Assembly: GCA_008931825.1 (NCBI GenBank) | Contig: QXVZ01033163.1 | Coordinates: forward strand, 1-64,000 | Direction of reading: 5' to 3' | Source: Phallusia fumigata | Taxonomy: Eukaryota > Chordata > Ascidiacea > Phlebobranchia > Ascidiidae | Length of the DNA: 64,000 nucleotides | Shown here: positions 21,366-33,000 of the stretch, piece by piece | How positions within the stretch are numbered: the stretch's first letter is position 1 | How the letters are laid out: each line of letters starts with the position of its first letter | The notes under the pieces: model-generated | Told to the model about the DNA's origin: nothing | Database searches by the model: none | Seen by the model: the letters and a program-made list of their open reading frames with translations, nothing else | Translations under genes and position numbers: made by a program

Positions 21366-23401
21366 ATGAAGATAAATGATAAACACCTTGCTAATTATGC
21401 AACAAGTAAGGAATCACCTGACAAGGAAGGCTGGCTTTGGAAAAAGGGGGAGGTCAACACAAGTTATCAAAAGCGATGGTGTGTCCTGAGGGGAAATTTA
21501 TTTTTTTACTTCGAAAAAAGGTATGGAAAACTTTTGAAGCTATGGGTCCCCTGCCTAAAGGAGACAAATATTGTTTTCAATCTGTTTTTTTGTTTCCTGC
21601 AGCGTTTCCATGCATTTGTAGCACAAAGGATTTTTGGCTGAAAGGTTTACAGCTGACAGATATGGTCATAGTTTCATTTGAAAACAGCCCTAGTGCTGTT
21701 TTTACTTACCCCAAAAAATTTTTCATTCTTGCCAACCACAAATAAAAAGTTTCTGTGTATATAGTATAGTATGTAAATAAAAATGTAGTCAGCTCAATAG
21801 GTTGACTGCATGTCTGGGTTAAAACAAATGGTATCTCACTAGCTTGGTGACCACAAACACCTGGTAAATATCCCCCCCCCCCAAACTTCTGGTCTATATC
21901 TTTTTTAAACTATGTCAGAATGTTTGTGAAATTTTAATTTATTAAAGTTTTGGACATGTTGGTTGGTTGTTTGACCCCATTGCCCAAACAGGAACATGGC
22001 TTGCCCCTTTAAATAGATTAAATTTATTTAAAACATCTGAATTGGATGGAGTTTAAACACCATGTAGTACTGCTATTGTGGCATATAGAATTCTTTGTTT
22101 TTCCCTTTAATCTAAACTTTGCAGATTAGGCTATAATGAAGTGTCATTCCATTTTTTAGTTAATGTCATCACAAAGTCTTTTATCAAATTCAACAAAATG
22201 TTTATGAGTCAAAAATTGCATTACAACTTTGCATGTATGAGAACCCATGTTTCTGACTGCAAAAATAATCATGCCACAAAAAGCCTAAGGAAATATGGAA
22301 CCCACTGTCAAATAATTGGGTGTAAAAAAACTGTAAATGGTTTGTAGTGTTTGTGAAATAAAATATTGATTTGTATTGTTTTTGTGTAGGCAAGATAAAG
22401 AACCCATCGGTGTAATTGTCTTGGAAAACTGTTCAGTGCAATTAGCTGAAGGAGGCGACTCTCCATTCACATTTTCAATTCAGTTTGCTGGTGAAGGAAC
22501 GCGGACTTACAAATTAACAGCTGATGACGATGACCAATGCATGTCCTGGGTAAAAGTATTGTCCTCCTGCAGCTATAGGTATGCAACACTACCTCTAAAC
22601 CAGTGGTTCACAACCTTTTTTGTTTCAAACCAAATATTTTATGACTTCATTTTGCAAAATTTCATCACCCATATGTATGATACTTTTTAGTTTGTAAGAA
22701 AATAACCACTCAGCCATAATGAATTGTGATGTGAATAGTCCTGTTAAATTACCTTTAGATCTTGGCTTTTTTTAAATATTGGCAGCCCAAATTTGGGCCG
22801 CGACCAGTTTGTTTGAAAACACTGCTTTATACCAAAGTGATTTGGCTCCCTTGCTTGCAGGTATTTAGAAATTATGGTGGAAGCTTTACAAAGGGAGTTT
22901 GACACCTTAAACAGCAAATATCGCAACAATTCAAAAACTTGGGAGTCCGGCAACGTAAATTCAGCGCTGCCTATATCTTTCTCAGAAAATCATTTTTCAC
23001 AACATTGGAAGTCTAATTCAGTCAATAACATAGCCAATATGGTGGATGAAGACAATGATAACTTCATGAGCTTTGGTACCAGTAATGAAGATTTAAGCAC
23101 AGTTTCTCCAAAACTCAATCGTTCACAATCCACACATGAGCTGTCAACAACCTCTAGCAAGTTGGGACAAAAGGACCAATTAAAACCTCACAACAAAGCA
23201 AAGAAACTGAAAAAACTGAGTCCGTACTTGGGAAGAAAAAAGGGAAACAAGCACAAGGACCATTCTTCACCATCACCGACATTGCAGTACCCATATCAGA
23301 GTGATGAGCTTGATGAAAATGCATACATATTTCTTGAAATGCACCATCAACTGTATAAACAAATTCAGGCATTTGTTGCCAATGTTGAGTCAGCTGTTTA
23401 A
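21366..23401 (+). CDS. PHETA: Sesquipedalian-like PH-domain protein (PHETA/IPIP27)
   Basis: Endosomal adaptor family that binds the inositol 5-phosphatase OCRL and controls endosome-to-Golgi and recycling traffic. Three exons: 21366-21520, 22390-22578, 22861-23401 (294 residues; both introns in phase 2). It starts MKINDKHLANYATS (human MKLNERSVAHYALS). The PH domain runs over about residues 18-120: GWLWKKGE, then RWCVLRGNLFFYFEKR, then IGVIVLENCSVQLAEG, ending with the helix WVKVLSSCSYRYLEIMVEAL. The middle is Ser/Lys-rich and presumably disordered. Near the C-terminus FLEMHHQLYKQI fits the F&H motif (F...H..) through which PHETA proteins bind OCRL, and this supports the call more than the PH domain alone. 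A canonical poly(A) signal lies at 24171-24176, just before LDAH. Confidence 0.92.
22601..22824 (+). mobile_element. hAT-type non-autonomous element, copy 3 (short)
   Basis: It begins CAGTGGTTCACAACC and ends GTTTGAAAACACTG. Flanks CTCTAAAC and CTTTATAC agree at six of eight bases. It includes GGCAGCCCAAATTTGGGCC near the right end, like the other copies. It lies in intron 2 of the PHETA-like gene and is non-coding. Confidence 0.7.
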
Positions 23402-24170
23402 TCTCATGGCATTCCATGTCCTTGACTTTGACCACTGGTTAGTCAAAAAAGATTGTGTTAATTGTGTATCAAAGACTCATTGTTCCCTGGAAAAAATATC
23501 TGGTGAAGACTGGTTCTCATTAGATAATTTGCCTACATGTCTCTACCTAAGACTTCCGAGTGCATCAGCAATTGAATGAACTAATTGGTGCCCTTTTAAT
23601 ATACCGCATTCCACATAAGTTGGGAATATACCGAAAAGCTGTGTTTTACCTGCCCTTTTTTGTGTATTGCCATGTTCTTCATTTTATGCTCACCTTTTTC
23701 ATGATTATATTAGCATGAAATGTAACCACAGCAATAGCATGAACTTTTGTATGGTTGTAATCATCTTGTGTTTAACAGCAATCCAATTTTCTGACATCGC
23801 GCAATACTATGTCAGGGTTTTTTTCTATGGTAGACTGTATCAACCTCAAAGTAAGAACACTTCAAAACACCTAGCACTGTATAATTTCTTTTCTCTGGTG
23901 GACATATCAAAATATGACTGATTGGTGAATAATCATATCTCTGTTGTGTTCTCCAATGCAAAATTATGTGTACAAACATGCGACACAGCACATATGACAA
24001 ACAATTGGTTTGTGTGACTAGAATCAACATGACTAAAGTTCACATACCTCTTATTACTTTGCTGGCATTGCTGTACAACAGCCTCGCCAGTATTTTCTTA
24101 AAAACGTGCCCAGCCTTCTACCTATAGTTCTATTGTATTTCATTCATATGCATAACATCATGTATTTTTC
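23402..24170 (+). other. Probable 3' UTR / spacer of the PHETA-like gene
   Basis: The only canonical AATAAA I noticed on the plus strand in this spacer is at its end (24171-24176), which suggests a long 3' UTR. I see no conserved reading frame in it. Confidence 0.4.
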
Positions 24171-24200
24171 AATAAAAATTCATATCTCTTACAGTTTTAG
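24171..24200 (+). promoter_or_regulatory. Poly(A) signal and splice acceptor at the PHETA-LDAH boundary
   Basis: AATAAA at 24171-24176 is followed after about 24 nt by a pyrimidine-containing acceptor (ACAGTTTTAG, ending 24200). The LDAH start is 13 nt further on, and no donor for this acceptor is apparent. That is the expected geometry of an operon junction processed by cleavage and SL trans-splicing. This is an inference from sequence. Confidence 0.5.
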
Positions 24201-24213
24201 GTTTATTGACAAT

Positions 24214-25748
24214 ATGACTGCTAAATGCAATTATTTTTGGAAAAGTCAGTCAGGAAATGCTGTTCAGTACATGAAATGTTTCAAGGGCAATTCTTTGAAC
24301 CTGGAATGTGGAAAAAAGTATGCACAGCTTTATGTTATTATCCCAGGCAACCCTGGCTGCATCCAATTTTATGAAAAGTTTGCTGAAGAACTCTGCAACT
24401 TAACTACTTGTCCTGTATGGGGCATTAGCCATTCTGGTCATGCTAGATGTGGAAGTGGAATGAAGCATCCAAGAAAGACTGACTGTGGTTTGCAAAAGCA
24501 AATTGAACACAAAGTTGAGTTTCTTGAAGGGGAAGTTTTTCCTGTTGCAGAAAAAGTATTTCTAATTGGTCATTCTATTGGGACCTACATAATTTTGCAA
24601 ATGATGGAAAGGTTATCTGGTAAATATGAAAATGCTATGAAGGGAATTTTGCTTTTGCCAACTATTGAAAAACTGCTTTTGTCACCAAATGGACAAAAAA
24701 TTGTTTCGCTGGTGCACAATGAAAGATGGTTGACACCCATTATATCTGCTTCATTGAATGTTTTGCATTTGCTGCCAAATGCTGTGTTGGACTGCATTTT
24801 GCCATTTTTTGTTGAGGTAATATAGTTTTTGATGTTTTTGACATAAACACCTTTTATTTTAAGATGGCTTTATGGTTTAATTTTTTGTGTATTTTGCAAC
24901 GTAACAACTTTAGGAACACAATTATTTGTTTGCAGACAAAAGAAGAGTTTATTTTGAAAACTATCAAAGACAACATTTCACCGCATGTTGTAATGTCTGC
25001 CTTGTTCATGGGATTGACAGAAATGCTTGAGGTAAATTGCAGTCCCACATACCTAAACTTTAGACTGTTGAAGCTCAATAAAATAAACTTCCTATACATT
25101 CATGTCATGTAGCTGACAGCCATTGTTGTTATGCCTCGACAGTCTGGCCTTTTTTGAGTCCCACATAGCAAAAAAATCTAAAAACTACTTGTAGCATTGT
25201 TGCCAGCAGCTTTTGGGAACAACTGGTGTTTCTTGTGATAAGAGGTGTGATTTTATTTAAGCCATAACTTTAGTTGTCAAGCGTTAAGACACCGACTTGA
25301 CCTAAACTTGCTAAGTTGTGTACAATGCTACCTACAACTTGGTCAGTGTTCAGCTGCAGAGAGATGCAAATTAAAATGGGATTGGCCTATGTCATTCTTT
25401 GGCAGCTTCGATCCTAGAAGTATTTTAAACACAGAAATATTAAAACTAATGTTTTTCTGCTTGGATTTACCTTCTGTTTGTACACAAAATATATATTTTT
25501 AGATTTCACATCAATTGTTACAGGTCACTGAAAGAGAAGATCACATTCTGGAAAAGCACATTGACAACCTTGTGTTTTACTATGGAACAACAGACAAATG
25601 GTGTCCAGTTTCATTCTATGAATCTCTAGTAAAATCATATGGGGAACGTGATAATATTATTTTGTGTCAACAGAATATTCCTCATGCTTTTGTACTGACT
25701 AAAAGCTTGGAAATGGCTAGAATTGTGGCAACTTTAAAAATGATGTAA
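24214..25748 (+). CDS. LDAH: Lipid droplet-associated hydrolase
   Basis: Alpha/beta-hydrolase-fold serine hydrolase family found on lipid droplets (human C2orf43), implicated in droplet growth and sterol ester turnover; its substrate remains debated. Three exons: 24214-24816, 24936-25031, 25524-25748 (307 residues; both introns in phase 0). Family landmarks in order: IIPGNPGCIQFYEKFAEEL; CPVWGISHSGHA; LQKQIEHKVEFL; the nucleophile elbow FLIGHSIGTY with the catalytic serine; LLPTIEKLLLSPNG; and near the end LVFYYGTTDKWCP with the acidic residue and NIPHAFVL with the catalytic histidine. All three candidate catalytic residues are present. A hydrophobic stretch around LNVLHLLPNAVLDCILPFF may insert in the droplet surface. 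A poly(A) signal is at 25761-25766. Confidence 0.95.
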
Positions 25749-25766
25749 CTCCTAATGTGCAATAAA

Positions 25767-27048
25767 TTGGCTTGTTTTAATTTATATTTTATGCCTTAAT
25801 TATTTAAATCCATGTACTTTTGATATATGTTGTGATCTGTTGCTAGGATGCACTTTGCATATTATATTAGTGAAATTAAGTGAAAGCAGATTTGTATTTC
25901 TTAGATGGATTTTTATTTATTTTTGTGTTGTGAAAAGTGCCATACACATGTGTTGTTGTTTAAATACTAGTTCCAAACAGGGTAAAGAAAAAAACACAAA
26001 CAAGGCAAGTAGATTTAATTACTTCTGGTCCAAAGGACTAAATATTAGACACCTTTATTGTATGCTTTTGGGATATGTAATTCAACTGCACTTTAAAGAA
26101 ATTTGATGTAAATAGGTTGTAAGGTGAAATTTTATTTGTGTTTGAGTTGAATTTTTTGTCATTTTATTGTCAAAAGTGATTTTTTAGGAGATTTTTGTGC
26201 AATAGAAATATATTTCTGTCATTCTATACAAAACAGAAAAAAATTTTAAAACTGGACTGTTGCTGTTGGATGCCAGACTTAAAATTATGGTTAATTTAAA
26301 ACCAAGAAAACAAACATTACAGTTATTTTATTGTTTGGACATAGGTCAGTGATTTTTCAAAATGGTCTGCCATCCCCTCATGGTGGTCCGCGAAAAGATG
26401 AATGAAACCATGCACGGGTTAATAAAATGGCATGTTAGAACGAAATTCTGTTTGGTGGTCCTCAGAAAAAAATTTGAAGATGAGGTGGTCCTTGGGCTAA
26501 TAAGTTTAAGAAACACTGACATAGGTACATCTTGACTTAGCATTAATGTGTAGCAGAGTCAAGGGAAGAAAAATCTTGCCACAATTTAAACCAACAACAG
26601 CTGTCTATTCAATCTAATGCTTTGACTGCAGGTATTTATTGCATGTCTGTGCAGCACATACTTTAATTGTTCACACTTTAAAACAATTTTGATAGTTGCT
26701 CCTAGCACAAGTAAATAAAGGTTCACAAAAATATGAGTTCTCAGGTTTCAACACCTAAATTGATACTCTGATAATTACTGAATAAAAATACACAATTAAA
26801 ATCATCTGCAACACAAAAGTTAGCATTAAGTTGGAAACAAAAGTCCCCAAGTCATCAAAATAGGAAAATTAAGTGCAGATGAAAATGCTCTTTACTAGGT
26901 TGCATAACATGATCTACAATATTTATGAAATTCCGAAAGATTTCATTGAAACTTTTTAAAGACACCTACTGTAGATAGTAATTAACTAATTGACAGTAAG
27001 ATTTTTACACATGACATAAACTTAAAAAATGATATCTGGCTTGACATG
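25767..27048. other. Intergenic between convergent LDAH and CPT1
   Basis: AT-rich, containing one short hAT-type element (26347-26518). The remaining frames have no recognisable domain. Confidence 0.55.
26347..26518 (+). mobile_element. hAT-type non-autonomous element, copy 4, with perfect target duplication
   Basis: 172 bp, beginning CAGTGATTTTTCAAAATGG and ending AGTTTAAGAAACACTG. It is flanked on both sides by the identical octamer ACATAGGT (26339-26346 and 26519-26526), the 8-bp target duplication expected for hAT transposition. The interior contains the GGTGGTCC motif twice. The intact duplication suggests a relatively young insertion. Confidence 0.92.
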
Positions 27049-30000
27049 TTATGAATGCTTGGCCTTGCCATTGGAAACACCATTTGGATGTTTTAAATTT
27101 GACTCCAGTAGAACTTTTATATCATCAACTGCTTTTTGTAGGCCAGCAGCAAACTTTTCTGATCCGGTCTCTTGGCAACTTTTGAAGCTTGTAATCAGAC
27201 ATGACACTGTAACACAGTTAAAAAAATGTTTAGATGTTGAAATTGCTTATAGTGACATTTTTATTTCCGAAAAACATGCATTCAATATCAACATTGTGTT
27301 GGGTCCCCACTTTCCTTGGTGTTTGATAACAGGCAACTGACAACCAATATGTTACTGATTGTAAAAATGTCACAACCAGTCGTATGTAACACAAAATGAG
27401 TGGGCTCTGCAATAACCTGCCCCTACATGCAATTAACTTACAAAATCTCATGTAAAGAGGAAGTCAGGTTTGCTACCTCCCTTCTTCTGATGCTAAAAGC
27501 CAACAAACAAACAAACTAAGATAAAATGTGTATTTACCACTATCCTCATCCATAAAATATGCCACCCCATATCCATCTGGACGTTGTGGCCCGAATCCAC
27601 CACCAACTGGATCATATGGAGTGATTTTTCCAATAACAGAATCATACCGAAGTGGAGACTGTGATGTGGACAATTCATCAGCCTCATAAAATGGCTATGG
27701 ATGTAAAGCACATTAATTGGTCAAAAAGCCAGAGACACTTAATGAGAACTTTGATTCTTTGTTTACTTGAAAAAATGTTATACCCTTGAATTTTTAGTGG
27801 TTTGAGTAGTTTTTTTTTATGTAATTTAATTAAACCTAATGCAGACTAAAGCCAATGGGGTGAATTCTGCCAGCTCCTAATTAAAAAAAAAATGCTTAAA
27901 ATAAACCGTATATATACTAATACATCCCATAGGATATTTATAAGCTTTCATGTACAAACACAGTTATACAAATCCATTTTACCTTCATGGTAAACAGTTT
28001 TGGCACTGCTCCAGAAAGCTTTCCAGCAATATACAGGCCAAGCAAATGTCTGTCAACTGCTCTGCCGTTCATAGCATCATATTTGTATTGGGTTTGATAG
28101 ATGATTGCCTTTTTCAAGTGGGCCACTTTTTCAGCAACTGACACAGCTGGATCATCAAATGCCTGAAAAAATTCATGATTGTTAAGAATAAGTTTTGTTT
28201 TAGAACTTGTTACTTTGTACCTTTGTAAAAGCCACAGAGTGTTCAGAAACAGGTCGAATGGTTTCAGTTCGAGCATCCTTAAACAACCTGTGTACAAAGT
28301 TTAGTAATTTGTTTAAAATTGGAATTTCTTTTGGTTGAATCGTTTTATTCTAAATTCCTGATTTTGTAACATATATCCATACCTTGTAGCTGCTGTTTCA
28401 TAGGTTTTAGGTGTTTTTTGGTGCAGTCTGTAGTAAGTGAGTTGAAGAGCCATCTGCATGTAACCATCAGGGCTGACTCTTAACTTTTTAATGAAGCCTT
28501 TTCCCTTGTTCACAAAGTATACAATTGCATCTACATCACCAGCCTAAAAAACAATGTAAAAGTTTTTGATGAAATATAAATCCAGTCTGAGAGAGCAGCA
28601 AAACAAGGGCTTCTGACTTGAAAATGTATACAACAAACGAAAAATAGGTCAGTGTACCTGCAGTTACAATCGGCTGTTGACAGCAGAGCAGCATTATTGC
28701 TTATGCAGATAACTGAACAGACCAGGAGTTAACAGCAAAAGTAACTAGAGAGTTAGCGTTCTCCATATTTTCATTCCACATACACTACCACCCCAAATTG
28801 ATGTTTTCCATATGTACCATTTCCTTCATTATGTTGGATATATATTCAATGTCTGCATAACATTGGGTCCCAAATTCCCTTGGCATTTTATGACATGATT
28901 GTTTCTGCTAGCATAAACATATGGGTCCCCACACACATGCAGTTTCTGAATAGTAGTGATGTTTTAGGATGTCATCAGTTTAAAAATCGGTGGGAAAACA
29001 AAAAGTAAAGATTTCCACATAAATATTCTAACCAAATCATTTTTTTACGTTATGCCAATTACAATCTTACTGTAAACAGCACAATTTAAACCCCACAGCC
29101 ACACTAACCAATAGTTTGACCTACAGTGACCTTCGGCCGAGCGGCAACAAACCCTTAATGAATCTCTTCAGCGCGGTTTCAGTAATGCGCTATAAATTCA
29201 ACAACAATAACATTANAAAAAGGTAAAAAATAAGTGAATAAAAAAAAGTCACAAAATACATTACAATACATTGCATTCTACCAGCTATTAAAATAGAAAA
29301 CTTCTAGGTAACTTACTTTGTTAAATATTGCCGTTTTAAAAATTTTACATTTTGGGGGCCTGTGGGTGAACCGATGGGTGAATTGGGGTAAAAAGTTGAC
29401 AGTGCACAACTTCAGATACACATCTATCATGTGTGAAACTTTAAAGAAATTCGGACAACTCCTTCATGACCAAAACGTGGGAACAAACTCGCGTTAGACA
29501 GAAAAAAAGAAAAAAAAAAAAACAGAGTAAAAACAATATGTGTCCCCTTCATGGACATGGATTTGTATGTCTGAACTAAAGAGCATGTAGACAAAATAAG
29601 TTTTGGGGGTTAAAAAGGTAAAAAACGAGTGAATCCAATCACAAGTCACAAAATACTTTTATATATTTTGCATTGTACCAGCTATCAAAATAATCCACTT
29701 CCAGATGACTTGCCTTGTTAGATATTGCTGTTTTCAAAGCTTTAACGTTTGTCTGGCCTGTGGGTTAACCATGGCAAAAAGTTTGCACAACTTTACAAAA
29801 TTATCTATCATGTGTGCAAGTTTGAAGAAATAGGAATGACTTATTTTTGACCAAACAGTCGGAACAAACTGGCATTAGACAAAAAAAACAAAAACAATAT
29901 GTGTCTTCCTTCATAATTACAGGAAGGAAACTTCACATAAAATATAAGGGCCGAGTATACTATGTTTAGGCAGGCCTGACAATGTGGTAAACCAAGTGTG

Positions 30001-33000
30001 GCTGTTTGGTCCACAATACTGCTAAAAAATTGACACAACAATGAATTATGTCTATATTATATCATTTCGCATAGGACGAGTTGTATTTTGTAAAATTAGT
30101 TTTCTTTAAACCACCTTTCTTTAATCTCTATACACTTGCAATGTTTTATTACTGCTTGACAAGAAAGGATAATAGGCCTAAAACAATAATTAGTGTCTTA
30201 CCAGTTTATCCCAATCAGATTTTATCTCAGCAATTTCATCTTCTAAGTTGTCAAGCTCCCACTGAAGTCGTTTGGGACTTGGTATCACCTTGTGCTGAGG
30301 AATGTCCCGGTGGGTAGCATCACCACTGGAATCATATTTTGCATGGTAGAGGCCATACTCCCACATTCTTCCAGATAACTAAAAAACGATACAGATTAAA
30401 ACATTTGAACATCCTAACATTTGAAAAAGTATATCTCCTGTCACATACAGTGGCTTCTGCAGTGGTATGTTCAACATTGTAGCCCATAGAACCATTTTCT
30501 TCTGTAATGAATGTCATTGATTTGTCAAACCAGCGGTCAAATCCATTTCCAGTCAGGTAGGTTTTGAATTCTTCACTTTGGCTCTGCGAAGGAGCGCAAG
30601 AAGGAAAGTTTGAGTTAAGCATCCAAAGTGTTAACATTGAATGTTGTTTCAGGTTATATGCAACATATGAACAGAAAACATTATTAAACAAATGTCTACC
30701 GAGTATTGGGGTCTCATACATAATGCCTCTTTTTATATGTAGGGTGGACAACAATGAAATTACCTTTAAGGTATTTAGTAGTTTATACATGCAACAGACC
30801 CACTGAAATTATACACCAGTATTGTGATACTTATTGCAAACAGATTTTACTCAAAAACACATATGCCTCAATTAAAATTTTTTATAGATGGATTAGAAAA
30901 AAAAAATTTTTTGTAATTAAATTAGAAAAACAATAGTTTTAAAAGTTTAATAAAGATAAAACCTGGGATGAAAGTTCACTCCATAACTTCTGCATTCTGT
31001 GTAATAAGGCACATACTTTTGCACATTACTATTTCCAAAGAAAATTTTAAGCTACTGAACAGCAGTATGTTTCAATATGGAAAGACATTATGTGTAAATA
31101 ATGTTCGAAGAAACAGTAAAATCACAAACTATTCCATGTTCTCGAATACTTTATTATTATATATTGAGCCCCTCCTGCCATAAATACCTGAGGTCGACTT
31201 TCACCCAATGCCAGACACAGAACAGCACTTTCAACAACTTCCAGGCTCTTTGCATTTACCTTGTTTTCCAGCAGCTGTTTGCGAATCTAAAATACAGTTG
31301 ACTTGAGTTGGTTCAATTTTCTGTAATAAGGTATGTCAACAGTGATTTAAAATCTGTTCTATTTAAATTTATTTCAATTTAAAAAGTTTGTGCTTGCCAC
31401 ATATAAACAGAAAAGAAAGATTTTTATGCACCTGCTATAAAGAGTTTGTTTACGTTGGGGCTAGAGAAACATGGCCCAGAATTTTTTTGTCCTTGCTGCC
31501 TGGCAACAAAGAGAGTTGCAGAACAAGACGATGAACCGATTTTTTGTGCAAGCACCTACCCAAGCAGTTTACCTGAGCCCATCTAGTTCTGGTTGTTGAT
31601 GTAAAAATACTAGGGTTCAAAATGCTTTTGTTCGAGTTTTCTTCCAAGTCTTTTGCATCTTCAATAATCATCTCAAGTTGAGTTTGAATTTCTCGTGGTG
31701 TTAGTATTGTTTCTTTTCCATTTACATCAGTTGCAAAGAAGTCTAGTTTGTACATTGAATTTTTCCTGCAGAAAGCACAGGTTTTATATTTGAAAAAATG
31801 TATTTAAACTAGGATTGGTGTTTTGATGTACCACAAAATAACATCATGTATGCATTGTGTCGGCTTTGCAACATACAATGTACAACCTTTAGTCAACCAT
31901 CTGTTAAACACATGGAAACAGATGGCATCAAGAAGCCTGTTCACATCAAATTTAACTTAAAATTTAATTTATTTAGCAAACGTTAATTGACATCATTGAA
32001 GGTAAACTTTTTTTGTGTCTGAGTAGTTATGTTCCATAATTTATTTTACTGTTGCATACTATGTTTGTTCTCCAATCAAAAAATTTTACATGGGCCACAG
32101 ACCATGCATATGCAAATGGAGCTGATAAAAACGTACCAGAAACATCCAGAAATTTGCCACCCATTTTAAACTGGGTAAATTTAATTCACTTGCTTTTTTT
32201 CCCTTTCTCTCTTTCGAATAAGGTACATTTATGCAATTGATGCAGGTAAATTTGTGCGCATAAACAGGCTTAATGTAGCTGGGAAAATTAAACCTTTATC
32301 ATTGTTTTCAACAAACATAACTCTTTAAACTTTGTCATATCAATAAAACAGAACATACACCTGAAAACCACAATGTGCTTGGAATTGGGAAAAGTTTTAA
32401 GTTCATCAATTGCTTCACCAGGTATTCGAGTTGTTGAACAGATATACTTGTATCGCTCACAGGAAATAGGCACAATGTTTTGTATCATCATATTAGACAA
32501 CTGAAAAAAGAGTTATTACTGTCATTTTTTGAGACACTCTTTTAAAAAATACTATGGTGGTGGACATACATCTCCAGCCTTAATTTTTTCATTGTACTCC
32601 ATAAAGCCGAACATGATGTTAGCTGCCGAGGAAGTTTGCTTTATTGATGGATCGTTGTGATTAAAATTCTTCTCACCATTACAACTGAAGTTTGAATGCA
32701 CTAAATTGAAGATACACACAAAGGTTTATCACAGCAAAACATATGTGGCCAAGGGTAACATTTTAGAACTAAATGGGTAGTTTTCTCTATATTGCCATTC
32801 CACATTCACTAGGACCCAATAAATGATTTTTCCATGTATACACTTTTCTTTAATTACAATGGATATGCAAGTGACACCCACATTGCATTGGGTCCCTAAC
32901 CCCTATAACATTTGAATGTAAAATATAACATAGTATTTTTACAAGCACAAACACATGGGTCCCTATACACAAATAATAGCTAATTGGTAGTGTTAATAGA

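Noticed and set aside
27029-27340. 103-codon plus-strand frame
   Set aside because: It is the antisense of the last CPT1 exon (27049-27206) and the adjoining intron.
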